Notes: generated by a model not told the origin, from the letters alone. A stretch of DNA of 64,000 bases from Klebsiella huaxiensis (GCF_003261575.2 NZ_CP036175.1:5022001-5086000), one strand, 5' to 3'. Shown: positions 54,349 through 62,477, counted from the first letter of the stretch. Numbers and translations: made by a program.

Positions 54349-54843
54349 ATGAGTATCTCATTTGTTCGTATTGATGACCGCGTTATCCATGGGCAGCTCG
54401 TGACACGTTGGGCCAAAGAGCTGCCCTGCGATGGGATTGTCGCTATTGACGACGCCGTCGCGGCCGACCCGCTGCTCTCATCGGTGATGAAAGGTGCCGT
54501 GCAGGACACCAAAGTCTGGCTGTTCGATACCGCAACGGCAATTGAAAAACTGCCCAAGGTGATCGCCAGCGAGAAGCGCTATTTCGTTATCGGTAAATCC
54601 CCGCTCACTCTGCAACGCATTGAGCAAGCGGGGATCAGCCTGAAAAACGCCAACGGCAAAATCAACGTTGGCCCGATGAGCGCCCGGGCTGACACCACGA
54701 CCATCGGCCCAAATCAGTCGGTCAACGCGGACGAGATCGCTGCCTTTGACTGGCTGGTGCAGCACGGGCATCACGTGGAATTCCGCCTGGTCCCGGATGC
54801 CAGCTGTTACAGCTGGCAGGACGCCCGACAGAAGCTGAAATAA
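54349..54843 (+). CDS. PTS mannose-family IIB component
   Basis: A 164-residue IIB protein. The start SISFVRIDDRVIHGQLVTRW contains the phosphorylated His14 in the family motif RxDDRxxHGQ. KINVGPMSARADTT is also typical. It transfers phosphate to the sugar crossing through IIC/IID. It has a strong AAAGGA site and lies 11 bases after the IIA gene. Confidence 0.95.
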   Translation: MSISFVRIDDRVIHGQLVTRWAKELPCDGIVAIDDAVAADPLLSSVMKGAVQDTKVWLFDTATAIEKLPKVIASEKRYFVIGKSPLTLQRIEQAGISLKNANGKINVGPMSARADTTTIGPNQSVNADEIAAFDWLVQHGHHVEFRLVPDASCYSWQDARQKLK

Positions 54844-54853
54844 GGAGCGAACG

Positions 54854-55651
54854 ATGATTATCGAAGCTACGCTAATTGGCATTCTCTGCTACCTGGGCGC
54901 GCTGAGCAGTCCCTGGCTTTTCGGGCTGACCGGCGGCTGGTACCTGATTACCCGACCGCTGGTTTCCGGAATGCTGGTCGGGCTGATTCTCGGCGATCTG
55001 AAAACCGGGATCATGATAGGCGTTGCGGTACAGGCGGTGTATATCGCGATGGTGACGCCGGGCGGCTCAATGCCTGCGGATCTCAACTTTGTCGCTTATC
55101 CGGCCATCGCGCTGGGTATTTTGTCGGGCAAAGGGCCGGAAGTGGCGGTGGCGCTGGCGGCGACAATTGGTATCGCCGGAACCATTTTATTCAACGCGAT
55201 GATGGTACTGAACTCCTTCTGGAACCACCGGGCCGACGTGGCGCTGGATCGCGGCGATGAGCGCGGGCTGTATCTGAACAGCGCGATCTGGCCGCAGGTG
55301 ACGAATTTCATTTTGCGTTTCGTACCCACGTTTATCGCGGTCTATTTCGGCGCGCAGTACATCAGCGGTTTTATGGATAGTTTGCCGAAAATCGTGCTGT
55401 CGACGATGAACGTGCTGGGCGGCATCCTGCCCGCCGTCGGTATCGCGATCCTGCTTAAGCAGATCATTAAAAACTACACCATGCTGATCTACTTTTTGGT
55501 CGGTTTCGTCTGCATCGTTTTTTTGAAGCTCAACATGGTCGCGCTGGTGATCGTTGGTTCGCTGCTGGCGCTTATCCATTACAACTATAAACCGGAACCG
55601 CCGCAGGCTGCGGGCGCGAGACCGGTGGTCGATGATGAGGATGAATTCTGA
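54854..55651 (+). CDS. PTS mannose-family IIC component (permease)
   Basis: A 265-residue membrane protein with several hydrophobic segments. GILCYLGALSSPWLFGLTGGWYLITRPLVSGMLVGLILGD and the VYIAMVTPGGSMPADLNF signature are typical of mannose-family IIC proteins. It forms the sugar channel with IID. The C-terminal tail is hydrophilic and acidic (VVDDEDEF). It overlaps the IID start by one base. Confidence 0.94.
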   Translation: MIIEATLIGILCYLGALSSPWLFGLTGGWYLITRPLVSGMLVGLILGDLKTGIMIGVAVQAVYIAMVTPGGSMPADLNFVAYPAIALGILSGKGPEVAVALAATIGIAGTILFNAMMVLNSFWNHRADVALDRGDERGLYLNSAIWPQVTNFILRFVPTFIAVYFGAQYISGFMDSLPKIVLSTMNVLGGILPAVGIAILLKQIIKNYTMLIYFLVGFVCIVFLKLNMVALVIVGSLLALIHYNYKPEPPQAAGARPVVDDEDEF

Positions 55652-56469
55652 TGGAAGAGCGTACTCTTACCCGTAAAGATCTGCGCCGCTGCTGGCGGGC
55701 GTGGATGATGCATAACCTGTCGTCAATGAGCTTTGAGCGCCTTGAGTCCTTCGGCTTTTGCCTGAGCATGCTGCCGGTGGCGAAAAAGCTCTACCCGGAT
55801 GCCGCCCAGCGTACCGAAATGCTGCGCCGTCACGCCTCGTTTTATAATACGGAACCGCAGATCGGCGCGATCGTTAATGGGATGGCGCTGGGGCTGGAGG
55901 AGAAAAAGGCCAACGGCGAGCCGATCGACGGCGAAACGATCAACACCCTGAAAGTGGGTCTGATGGGGCCAATTGCCGGGATCGGCGATTCGATGATCCC
56001 CGGAATGCTGATCCCTATACTGCTCAGCATCGGGATGGCGCTGGCGGCAGGCGGTAATATTCTTGGGCCGCTGTTTTATACCGTCGCCTGGCTGGCGATT
56101 ATCCTGCCCGGCTCGTGGTTCCTGTTTCTCAAAGGCTACAAAATGGGCTCCGGCTCGGTGGAGATGCTGGTCAGCAGCAAATCAGCCCGCCTGCGCGAAG
56201 CCTTATCGCTATTAGGCGTTTTTGTGATGGGCGGCGTAGCGGCCAGCTATGTCAAGCTGAGCACCGGGCTGGAGTTCATCACCCAGGATGGCGTCAATAT
56301 CCACGTTCAACAGATGCTCGACGGCATCTTCCCGCAGTTGCTGCCGCTGGTGGTGGTGTTAGGGACCTGGTATTTGATGGCGAAGCGCGGTGTTTCACCG
56401 GTGAAAGCGATGGTACTGCTGCTGGTGCTGGCAGCGCTTGGCGTCGCCAGCGGCCTGTTTGCCGGTTAA
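55651..56469 (+). CDS. PTS mannose-family IID component
   Basis: A 272-residue membrane protein and partner of IIC. The N-terminal LTRKDLRRCWRAWMMHNLSSMSFERLESFGFCLSMLPVAKKLYPD is the conserved IID opening. GLMGPIAGIGDSMIPGMLIPILLS is the family signature, followed by C-terminal membrane helices. It is the last gene of the operon and is followed by a good terminator. Confidence 0.94.
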   Translation: MEERTLTRKDLRRCWRAWMMHNLSSMSFERLESFGFCLSMLPVAKKLYPDAAQRTEMLRRHASFYNTEPQIGAIVNGMALGLEEKKANGEPIDGETINTLKVGLMGPIAGIGDSMIPGMLIPILLSIGMALAAGGNILGPLFYTVAWLAIILPGSWFLFLKGYKMGSGSVEMLVSSKSARLREALSLLGVFVMGGVAASYVKLSTGLEFITQDGVNIHVQQMLDGIFPQLLPLVVVLGTWYLMAKRGVSPVKAMVLLLVLAALGVASGLFAG

Positions 56470-56487
56470 TTTTTGTGGATGTGACAC

Positions 56488-56513
56488 ACCGGGGCGTTCA
56501 GCCCCGGTTTTTT
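56488..56513 (+). terminator. Rho-independent terminator of the isomerase-PTS operon
   Basis: ACCGGGGC pairs with GCCCCGGT around a five-base loop and is followed by TTTTTT, 18 bases after the IID stop. It also lies at the very end of the convergent cupin gene. Confidence 0.88.
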
Positions 56514-57294
56514 ATGGATGGAAGTTACACCACAGTTCTGCCGTTTTATCCGGGCGGGAGATAAACTGAAAGCGTGCCGGATCGTCAATAAATTGCTGAT
56601 AAATCGGGGCGGGGGTTATACCAAACTCGGTGTACTCCCGAGGGGTGACCGCCTGTAAACGTCCCGGAACGTAGCGCGGATTATGCTGCCAGACCACATG
56701 CTTATCCTGCAATAGCGGATACCACGCCAGCCCCTTATGCGCCCGTACGGCCTCATATTCAAAACCATATTCACGGTCGCACCAGGCACCAAAGGTGAGC
56801 GGCACCTCCGGGTTAGCCGATATTGTGGCGTGCCCCCATCCCGGCGGGACCAGTACTTTTTCTCCCGGCCCGGCAATCACCGCAAAGCAGCGGCCCGGGT
56901 CGTCCTCAACGTACTCCTGCATATAGATAATCGCGCTGCCCTGCCAGATTTCATACAGCTCCGGCGGCGACCAACCGCTGTGCTGGCTAATACGATGAAC
57001 ATGTCCCTGACTGCGAATCGGCTCTTCACCCAAACGCCCGGCGGCATAGGTCACCACGCCAAACAGCAGCATGCGCTTTTGCAGCGTTTCGCGATCCTGC
57101 ATCCTCGCCACATCCATGGCGATGGCATAAACCTCTTGCGGGCCGTCGCAATGCGGGTCGCGCAGCGAAGCGCGAATCTGATCGAGGCGGCGGATCTCCG
57201 GCATCGGGCCGGTCACATCTTCACCATAGCTAAAACCCAACGGCTGATGATGAATCGCCATATCCAGGCCGTAACGGCGGGCTGAGTCAGCCAT
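56512..57294 (-). CDS. Cupin-type glucose-6-phosphate isomerase, second paralogue
   Basis: A 260-residue cupin of the archaeal-type glucose-6-phosphate isomerase family. Metal-ligand candidates are His98 and His100 in RSQGHVHR, Glu112 or Glu115 in PPELYEIWQG, and His155 in PPGWGHATI. The start at 57294 has a very strong AAAGGAGGT site inside the end of the upstream gene and overlaps it by eight bases, so translation is coupled. The frame extends 13 codons further within the neighbour. It is longer and more diverged than the first paralogue, so it may act on a different sugar phosphate or form a hetero-oligomer. Confidence 0.8.
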   Translation of the reverse strand: MADSARRYGLDMAIHHQPLGFSYGEDVTGPMPEIRRLDQIRASLRDPHCDGPQEVYAIAMDVARMQDRETLQKRMLLFGVVTYAAGRLGEEPIRSQGHVHRISQHSGWSPPELYEIWQGSAIIYMQEYVEDDPGRCFAVIAGPGEKVLVPPGWGHATISANPEVPLTFGAWCDREYGFEYEAVRAHKGLAWYPLLQDKHVVWQHNPRYVPGRLQAVTPREYTEFGITPAPIYQQFIDDPARFQFISRPDKTAELWCNFHP

Positions 57295-57850
57295 TCTGCA
57301 CCTCCTTTGCCTGAACAGTCTGATTCTCCTCAATCACCCGCAGCGCAAAGCCGCCTGCCAGCGCCGCGTAATCATGCCCGGCGACGGCAGGCCAAACCGC
57401 CAGCGCGGAAAGCACATCGTCGCCGACATTGATAAGTCGGTGAGCGGTAAAACCAGGAATGATATGGACCGAACCGACAAAGACCTTCTCCAGTCGCGCC
57501 TCGCCCTGCTCATTTTGCAATAGCAGCAAGCCGCTCCCGCGCAGGCCGAAATAGACTTCGCCCTGCTCACGACGATGATGGAAATGGCCGCGGGTCATAA
57601 AAAACTCATGACCGACTTTGCCGGGATAAAGGTGGGTTACGCCGGTATAAAGTTCACCCTCAGCGGGTGAAGTGGTCAGCATTTCAACATCATAAACGGT
57701 GAGATCGCCGGGCATGGCCTGCCGGGCGAGTTCATCAACAAAAATCCCAGCAAGATCTTCGATTCGCGTTGATTTACGTAATAGCGGGCCGTCGGATAAT
57801 GCTCCGCTGGCCCATGCCACCTGCGGCGGCTGGATAAAAACAGGATTCAT
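57287..57850 (-). CDS. Cupin-type glucose-6-phosphate isomerase, first paralogue
   Basis: A 187-residue cupin matching archaeal-type phosphoglucose isomerase in length and motif layout. TRGHFHHRREQGEVYFGLRG has His89, His91 and Glu98, and GFTAHRLIN has His137. These correspond, shifted by one, to the metal ligands I recall for the Pyrococcus enzyme. The enzyme would interconvert aldose and ketose phosphates. The start at 57850 has a GGAGA site. It heads a two-gene unit on the strand opposite the PTS operon, preceded by the operator at 57893. The genome's usual pgi would lie elsewhere. Confidence 0.85.
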   Translation of the reverse strand: MNPVFIQPPQVAWASGALSDGPLLRKSTRIEDLAGIFVDELARQAMPGDLTVYDVEMLTTSPAEGELYTGVTHLYPGKVGHEFFMTRGHFHHRREQGEVYFGLRGSGLLLLQNEQGEARLEKVFVGSVHIIPGFTAHRLINVGDDVLSALAVWPAVAGHDYAALAGGFALRVIEENQTVQAKEVQNG

Positions 57851-57892
57851 ATGTGTCTCCGGCCCGAGGAGAACAGCGCTGTCAGAATAGCA

Positions 57893-57908
57893 GATTAATC
57901 GATTAACC
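57893..57908. promoter_or_regulatory. LacI-type operator 4, before the cupin isomerases
   Basis: GATTAATCGATTAACC is the exact reverse complement of operator 3 (52116-52131). It lies about 43 bases upstream of the first cupin gene and links this unit to the LacI-type regulator at 50953. Confidence 0.75.
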
Positions 57909-57975
57909 TGCTATCAAGATGGCGTCTTTGCTGGCGAAATCACACAAACAGATTACAGCCACGCGCCCTCCTTTT

Positions 57976-58605
57976 TCAATCCAGAGTGTAGCTCACGATC
58001 ATCTGGCCCTTTTTCATCTTCACCTGAGTAATGACGACTTTCCCCAACTCAGACAGGCTGGCAACGTGGGTACCGCCGCAGGGATAGCTCAACATGTCGC
58101 CGAAGCCCACCTTGCGCAGGCCATCAGCAAAAGAGACCTGACGCAGTAAATTCTCTGCCTGCCAGGTTTCGACTTTTTCCAGCAGCATGCTGGCCTCGGG
58201 CAGCACGGCATTAGCACCCGCCGCAAAAGTAATGCGCCCTTCTCCTGGCCAGTGATGAGCTTTAATCGGCTGCCAGCCGAACGACTCACCAGCTTGACCC
58301 AGCAAGTGTCCGGCAGAGTGCAAACGCGCATGTATCTGCCTCGCCTCAATATCGATGCGGATTGCCACCTCATCGAGCACCAGCGGCTGCGAAACAATAT
58401 GCGCAATGCTATCGCCGCGCGCGATAACGCTTTCAACCGCAACATCAGCAATCCAGCCGCGATCGGCTGGTTGCCCGCCGCCCTGCGGATGAAACAGGGT
58501 GCGGTCCAGTTCAATGGCGTAGCGCCCATCGGCTTCGCTCAGACAATTCACCACTCGCGCACGACATTCGGCGGCATCGCTGGTGTAATAAAGACGTTCA
58601 GTCAT
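57976..58605 (-). CDS. AlaX-type alanyl-tRNA editing protein
   Basis: A 209-residue free-standing homologue of the editing domain of alanyl-tRNA synthetase, expected to deacylate mischarged Ser- or Gly-tRNA(Ala). It shows TLFHPQGGGQPADRG near residue 37, the zinc motif HSAGH (His96 and His100) and CGGTH (Cys176 and His180). It is divergent from the LysR gene with 92 bases between starts, so that regulator may control it. Confidence 0.9.
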   Translation of the reverse strand: MTERLYYTSDAAECRARVVNCLSEADGRYAIELDRTLFHPQGGGQPADRGWIADVAVESVIARGDSIAHIVSQPLVLDEVAIRIDIEARQIHARLHSAGHLLGQAGESFGWQPIKAHHWPGEGRITFAAGANAVLPEASMLLEKVETWQAENLLRQVSFADGLRKVGFGDMLSYPCGGTHVASLSELGKVVITQVKMKKGQMIVSYTLD

Positions 58606-58697
58606 GGTTGTTCTCCTCTCTGTCAGGACAGTATATTGATATTCCTGGCAGCGATAATCCTGTCATATACCAATGCACTTATGCCCAGGAAGCACAA

Positions 58698-59642
58698 ATG
58701 AATCTAAACCTACTGCCCGATCTCGCCCTGTTCGTGCAGATTGTCGAACAGGGCAGCTTTTCCGCCGTCGCCCGCATGACAGGGACCACCCCCTCCGCCA
58801 TCAGCCGCAGTGTTTCGCGCCTGGAGCGGGAGATGGGCAGCAAGCTGCTACATCGCACCACGCGTAAGCTGCGCCTCAGCGATACCGGTAATACGGTGTA
58901 TGAACATGCGCTGGAGATGCTCGAGTCGGCGCGTCAGGCCATGGATGCCGCCGGCAGTACTCAGACGGTGGCCCAGGGAAAGCTCACGCTAAGCGTACCT
59001 AAAGCCGTGGGACGCTTTGTCATTCACCCGCTGATGCTGGAGTTTTTTAGCCGCTACCCGAAGATCGACGTCTGTCTGCGGCTTGAGGATCGCGTTCTTG
59101 ATTTTATTGATGACGGTATCGACCTGGCGCTACGTATTACCCATACGCCCTCGCCGGGTCTGCACGGTAAGCCGCTGATGCCGGTCAGCCACGTTATCTG
59201 CGCAACGCCTGGCTACCTGGTGCAATATGGCAGACCGCGAACGCCGCAGGATCTGCGTGAACATAGCTGTATCAGCCTTGGCGAAACACCCGCCGATTCG
59301 CGCTGGAAGTTCCGCCGCGATGGCAAAACCGAGACGATTCAGACGCATGGTCGCTATGCTGCCAACCATACCGCCGTACGCCTCGATGCCGTGAAGCAGA
59401 ATCTGGGGATCGGCAGCCTGCCGCTGTTTACCGCCCGTGAAGCGCTGAAGAGCGGTGAAATTGTGCTGGTTCTGCCGGAGTGGGAGTTTATCAGCAGCTA
59501 TTCCGGTCAGCTCTGGCTGCTATGGTCGGGCAATAAGCATATGCCCGCCAGAATGCGGGCGATGATTGATTATCTTAGCGAGAAGATGAGGCCGGTTTCA
59601 GGCAGCATAGCCACAGCGCGACGATCAAAAACCACGGAATAA
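58698..59642 (+). CDS. LysR-family transcriptional regulator
   Basis: A 314-residue LysR-type regulator. The winged helix region is LPDLALFVQIVEQGSFSAVARMTGTTPSAISRSVSRLEREMGSKLLHRTTRKLRLSDTG, followed by a substrate-binding domain (LTLSVPKAVGRFVIHPLMLEFFSRYP). The start at 58698 (MNLNLLPDL) has AGGA eight bases upstream; the 30-codon extension is not conserved in type. It is divergent from the AlaX-type gene and overlaps the convergent DUF805 gene by 68 bases. Target and effector are unknown. Confidence 0.9.
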   Translation: MNLNLLPDLALFVQIVEQGSFSAVARMTGTTPSAISRSVSRLEREMGSKLLHRTTRKLRLSDTGNTVYEHALEMLESARQAMDAAGSTQTVAQGKLTLSVPKAVGRFVIHPLMLEFFSRYPKIDVCLRLEDRVLDFIDDGIDLALRITHTPSPGLHGKPLMPVSHVICATPGYLVQYGRPRTPQDLREHSCISLGETPADSRWKFRRDGKTETIQTHGRYAANHTAVRLDAVKQNLGIGSLPLFTAREALKSGEIVLVLPEWEFISSYSGQLWLLWSGNKHMPARMRAMIDYLSEKMRPVSGSIATARRSKTTE

Positions 59643-59937
59643 TTAGACACAGAGCGAACCACCAGCCCGAACGACCGATGTCGTGCATCCTGCGGCAACC
59701 AACGGACAGCATAGGGATGACCATCGGCAGCAACAGAATAGCGCTGAGCGGCACGGCGTAAAAAATAAAAACTCCGTACTGATAGTTATGCTGCATCGCC
59801 AAAAACCAGGCCGCCAGCGGCAACGCCAGAATCAGCAGGTTGATGATAAAAAAAGACCAGAACTCTTGCCTGCTGGCCACTCCGCTGAAATTTAAGCCTT
59901 TTTTCCAGCCGTTAAGATACGCTTGTCCATAAGTCAT
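59575..59937 (-). CDS. DUF805 inner-membrane protein
   Basis: A 120-residue membrane protein of the DUF805 family (YhaH/YhaI-like). The N-terminal GWKKGLNFSGVASRQEFWSFFIINLLI is the conserved opening, and MLSVGCRRMHDIGRSGWW is the family signature. Four hydrophobic segments are visible. The gene's last 68 bases run under the 3' end of the LysR gene on the other strand. Function is not known; neighbours give no clear hint. Confidence 0.85.
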   Translation of the reverse strand: MTYGQAYLNGWKKGLNFSGVASRQEFWSFFIINLLILALPLAAWFLAMQHNYQYGVFIFYAVPLSAILLLPMVIPMLSVGCRRMHDIGRSGWWFALCLIIPWFLIVALWLCCLKPASSSR

Positions 59938-59970
59938 AACCTACATCTCCCTGATGTTTATCTTTGATTG

Positions 59971-60885
59971 TTAAGGTGCCAGCGCTATCACCTCGGCCGC
60001 CCAGCGCTGGAATCCTTCGACGTCCAGCCCAAGCGCCACCTGCGCGTTTGCCTGCTGGCCCAATTTACCTTCGATATCGACCACCGTCGTTCCCGAGGTC
60101 CATGTCCCCTGGGTTTCTACCGTCACAAAGCACGGTTCAAGAGTAAAGAGCTGCGGACGAACCAGCCACGCGATCGCGCACAGGTCGTGCATGCGCAGGC
60201 CGCTGCTCATGCTACCGCTGCGATAGTGGCTAAACAGCGCATGAAGCATTTTTCCGGTCTGGTTAAGCGTTGGTAGCGTCGCAAGGTAGTCCGGGGACAA
60301 CATCGCCTGATTGGTGACGTCCAGTCCACACATCACGATCTCCAGTCCGCTGTTGAACACTTTGGCTGCTGCTTCCGGATCGATGGCGATATTAAATTCC
60401 GCATTCGGCGTAAAATTGCCGCGCCCGGCAGAACCGCCCATGATCACCAGACGGCGGATGTTAAAACGGCATTCGGGATATTGGGTCAGCAGTAGCGCGA
60501 TATTGGTTAACGGGCCAATCGCCACAAGAGTCATCGGCTCCGGCGCGTACATTAACGCATCGCGGATGGCCTGAAATGCCGGTTTTGCCAGCGGCTGACG
60601 GTTATGCTCAACGAAATCGTAGCCTTCCATCCCTGACTCGCCGTGCACAGAGGCGGCGTCGCGCAGCGGGCGAACCAGCGGCATTGATGCGCCCTGGGCC
60701 AGCGGGACATCGGCGTTCCAGAAGTGCAGCAGTTGCAGAGCGTTGCGGGTGGTTTTCTCCACCGACACATTGCCCGCCACCGTGGTCATCAGCTGCAGAT
60801 CCAGCTCGGGTGCGAACAGCGCCGCGGCAATCGCCGCCGCATCATCAATACCGGGATCGGTATCCAGAATGATCGGTAAGCGCAT
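59971..60885 (-). CDS. rihC: Ribonucleoside hydrolase RihC
   Basis: RihC hydrolyses purine and pyrimidine ribonucleosides to base and ribose. The 304-residue protein starts MRLPIILDTDPGIDDAAAIAAAL with the calcium-binding DTDPGIDDA motif, then TTVAGNVSVEKT and MHDLCAIAWL. From the ATG at 60885 it has the E. coli length; the frame runs 13 codons further upstream through the ispH terminator and is rejected. In E. coli rihC also lies between ispH and dapB. Confidence 0.96.
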   Translation of the reverse strand: MRLPIILDTDPGIDDAAAIAAALFAPELDLQLMTTVAGNVSVEKTTRNALQLLHFWNADVPLAQGASMPLVRPLRDAASVHGESGMEGYDFVEHNRQPLAKPAFQAIRDALMYAPEPMTLVAIGPLTNIALLLTQYPECRFNIRRLVIMGGSAGRGNFTPNAEFNIAIDPEAAAKVFNSGLEIVMCGLDVTNQAMLSPDYLATLPTLNQTGKMLHALFSHYRSGSMSSGLRMHDLCAIAWLVRPQLFTLEPCFVTVETQGTWTSGTTVVDIEGKLGQQANAQVALGLDVEGFQRWAAEVIALAP

Positions 60886-60896
60886 AGTTTCTCCAT

Positions 60897-60923
60897 AAAA
60901 AATGCCAGACGTTAAGTCTGGCA
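60897..60923 (-). terminator. Rho-independent terminator of the ileS-lspA-fkpB-ispH series
   Basis: TGCCAGAC and GTCTGGCA form an eight-base-pair stem with a five-base loop. On the minus strand it is followed by a T tract (plus-strand AAAAAA at 60897-60902). It lies 28 bases beyond the ispH stop and just before rihC. Confidence 0.88.
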
Positions 60924-60950
60924 TCTTCTCATACTGTGGCGAGAAAGAAC

Positions 60951-61901
60951 TTATTCTACTTCACGGACATCTACGCGCAGTTCTTTCGGCACTTCGAAAA
61001 CAATGTTCTCTTCGCGGCCTTCCAGCGGCACCGCTTCGCCGCCGCCCAGCTCCTGCAAGCGGGAAATGACGTTCTGCACCAGAATATCCGGCGCCGATGC
61101 GCCTGCAGTCACACCTACGCATTGCACTTCTTTTACCCATGCTTCCTGGATATCGGACGCGTCGTCAATCAAATACGCTGCTTTCCCCATCCGCTGGGCC
61201 AGTTCGGCCAGACGGTTGGAGTTGGAGGAGTTTTTAGACCCCACGACCAGCACAACATCAGCCTGCCCGGCCAGCGCACGAACCGCTTCCTGACGGTTGG
61301 TGGTGGCGTAGCAAATGTCGTCTTTACGCGGCCCAACGATTTTCGGGAAACGTTCGCGCAGGGCATCAATCACGTCAGAGGTATCGTCGACGGAGAGGGT
61401 TGTCTGGGTCATAAACGACAGCTTAGCGTCGTTTTTCACATCCAGCGTCCAGACATCATCCGGTGACTCCACCAGATACATTCCACCCTGCGGATTGCTG
61501 TACTGGCCCATGGTGCCTTCGACTTCCGGGTGACCGGCGTGGCCAATCAGAATCGACTCTTCACCACGACGGCTGGCGCGAGCGACCTCCATATGCACTT
61601 TGGTCACCAGCGGGCAGGTCGCGTCAAAGACCGTCAGATCGCGGCTTTTCGCCTCATTGCGCACCGCCTGAGAAACACCGTGGGCGGAGAAAATCAGGAT
61701 CGCGCCGTCCGGCACTTCGCTAATCTGCTCGATAAAAATCGCGCCGCGTTGGCGCAGGCTATCGACAACATAGCGGTTGTGCACGACTTCATGACGCACG
61801 TAGATCGGCGCGCCGTAAAGCGTCAGCGCGTTTTCAACAATGCTGATAGCGCGGTCAACGCCTGCGCAAAAGCCGCGCGGGTTAGCCAACAGAATCTGCA
61901 T
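60951..61901 (-). CDS. ispH: 4-hydroxy-3-methylbut-2-enyl diphosphate reductase IspH
   Basis: IspH performs the last step of the methylerythritol phosphate pathway, giving isopentenyl and dimethylallyl diphosphate. The 316-residue protein from the ATG at 61901 starts MQILLANPRGFCAGVDRAI. Three iron-sulfur cysteines are visible: GFCAG (12), DATCPLV (96) and the cysteine in GVTAGAS/DICYAT region. The frame's 28-codon upstream extension lies in fkpB. It follows fkpB by one base. Confidence 0.97.
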   Translation of the reverse strand: MQILLANPRGFCAGVDRAISIVENALTLYGAPIYVRHEVVHNRYVVDSLRQRGAIFIEQISEVPDGAILIFSAHGVSQAVRNEAKSRDLTVFDATCPLVTKVHMEVARASRRGEESILIGHAGHPEVEGTMGQYSNPQGGMYLVESPDDVWTLDVKNDAKLSFMTQTTLSVDDTSDVIDALRERFPKIVGPRKDDICYATTNRQEAVRALAGQADVVLVVGSKNSSNSNRLAELAQRMGKAAYLIDDASDIQEAWVKEVQCVGVTAGASAPDILVQNVISRLQELGGGEAVPLEGREENIVFEVPKELRVDVREVE

Positions 61902-61902
61902 T

Positions 61903-62352
61903 TTACCCCTCCAGCGCCGGATCGATCTCCAGCACTTCAACATCAAAATGAACGGTACGCCCGGCCAGCGGATGGTTGAAATCAACGGTGATCGAATCGC
62001 CGTTCACTTCGCGGATAACACCAGGCATTTCGCTGCCATCCATTGCGGTAAAGAGCATAATCGCGCCGATTTCCGGCTCGCCCGCGTCGATAAATTCCCG
62101 GCGCGAGAAATATTGAATCAGGTCCGGACTCGGTACGCCAAAGGCAGCATCCGGCTCCAGTGAAAAGATGGTTTTCTCTCCTTCTTTCAGCCCCAGCAGA
62201 TGCTGCTCAAGACCTTCAGAAAGCGAGGTATCACCCAGGCGAAAGAGCGCGGGTTTACCGTTATTGCGGGTTGACTCTGCGGTGGAGCCATCATCGAGCT
62301 TTAGGGTGAAGTGCACCAGCACCGCACTGTTGCTTTGTACAGAGTTTGACAT
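61903..62352 (-). CDS. fkpB: FkpB (SlpA-type) peptidyl-prolyl isomerase
   Basis: FkpB is a ribosome-associated FKBP-type prolyl isomerase and chaperone. The 149-residue protein from the ATG at 62352 starts MSNSVQSNSAVLVHFTLKLDDGS. The FKBP part is split by an insert-in-flap domain (FGVPSPDLIQYFSRREF to NGDSITVDFNHPLAGRTVHFDVEVLEI), typical of SlyD-like proteins. The frame extends through the REP elements upstream and is not used. It lies between lspA and ispH. Confidence 0.96.
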   Translation of the reverse strand: MSNSVQSNSAVLVHFTLKLDDGSTAESTRNNGKPALFRLGDTSLSEGLEQHLLGLKEGEKTIFSLEPDAAFGVPSPDLIQYFSRREFIDAGEPEIGAIMLFTAMDGSEMPGVIREVNGDSITVDFNHPLAGRTVHFDVEVLEIDPALEG

Positions 62353-62387
62353 GCAGGTTTGCTCTTTTACATTGCCGCCGCTTGTTT

Positions 62388-62471
62388 GCCCGGTGGCGCT
62401 GCGCTTACCGGGCCTACAAAGGCCGATGTATACTGTAGGCCGGATAAGACGCTTTAGCGTCGCCATCCGGC
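62388..62471. repeat. Pair of REP palindromes (BIME) between lspA and fkpB
   Basis: Two REP-type hairpins face each other. GCCCGGTGGCGCTGCGCTTACCGGGC lies at 62388-62413 and a second, from GTAGGCCGGATAAGACGC to GCCATCCGGC, at 62435-62471. They lie inside the operon, between the end of lspA and the start of fkpB, where they may stabilise the upstream mRNA. Confidence 0.88.
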
Positions 62472-62477
62472 AACTTT

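Noticed and set aside
57914..57954. Possible CRP site before the cupin isomerases (AAATCACA half)
   Set aside because: Only the right half-site is convincing; the left half has at least two mismatches.
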